Positions 1 to 6,866 of a stretch of DNA of 6,866 nt are shown one piece after another (within the stretch, counting starts at the first letter, position 1; each line of letters begins with the position of its first letter). The stretch comes from Albidovulum sp. (GTDB lineage: Bacteria > Pseudomonadota > Alphaproteobacteria > Rhodobacterales > Rhodobacteraceae), in contig JAUQYB010000125.1 of assembly GCA_030837825.1 (NCBI GenBank), positions 1-6,866 on the forward strand, written 5' to 3'. Made by a program: the position numbers and the translations under genes. The notes beneath the pieces were generated by a model. It saw only the letters and a list, made by a program, of their open reading frames with translations, was not told where the DNA came from and searched no databases.

Positions 1-3979
<3,979 letters not shown>

Positions 3980-3985
3980 CCGGAT

Positions 3986-6866
<2,881 letters not shown>

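Overview
This window is a piece of the core RNA polymerase operon, rpoB followed by rpoC, both on the + strand. Neither gene is complete here. rpoB has lost its start, about 50 codons by comparison with known family members, and rpoC runs off the right-hand edge at the trigger-loop histidine of the active site. High GC content, strong G/C preference at third codon positions and the detailed protein sequences (for example the RpoB stretch [20 protein letters not shown] and the RpoC start [16 protein letters not shown]) point to an alphaproteobacterium of the Rhodobacterales/Rhodobacteraceae. I cannot name the genus from this window.

Layout. Bases 1-3979 encode the beta subunit from about E. 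coli residue 50 to its natural stop. Bases 3980-4066 are an 87-base spacer. Bases 4067-6866 encode the first 933 residues of beta-prime. Both reading frames are intact, and the motifs I checked lie in one frame throughout. There is no other convincing gene. The remaining open frames on both strands are shadows of these two GC-rich genes. There are no RNA genes, insertion sequences, CRISPR arrays or accessory genes.

How it works together. Beta and beta-prime form the two pincers and the shared active centre of RNA polymerase. This window holds the rifampicin pocket, the substrate-contacting lysines and the C-terminal clamp segment of beta. From beta-prime it holds both zinc-binding sites, the clamp helices that bind sigma, the catalytic NADFDGD loop, the bridge helix and the start of the trigger loop. 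The two genes are surely co-transcribed.

I found no new biological system. The part worth a second look is the short spacer. It contains three consecutive inverted repeats: two GC-rich ones, and a third that places the rpoC Shine-Dalgarno core in its loop. It is also spanned by a 26-codon open frame ending two bases before the rpoC start. In the proteins, a Phe-to-Leu change in the otherwise near-invariant QRFGEM motif of beta is the most notable residue-level oddity.
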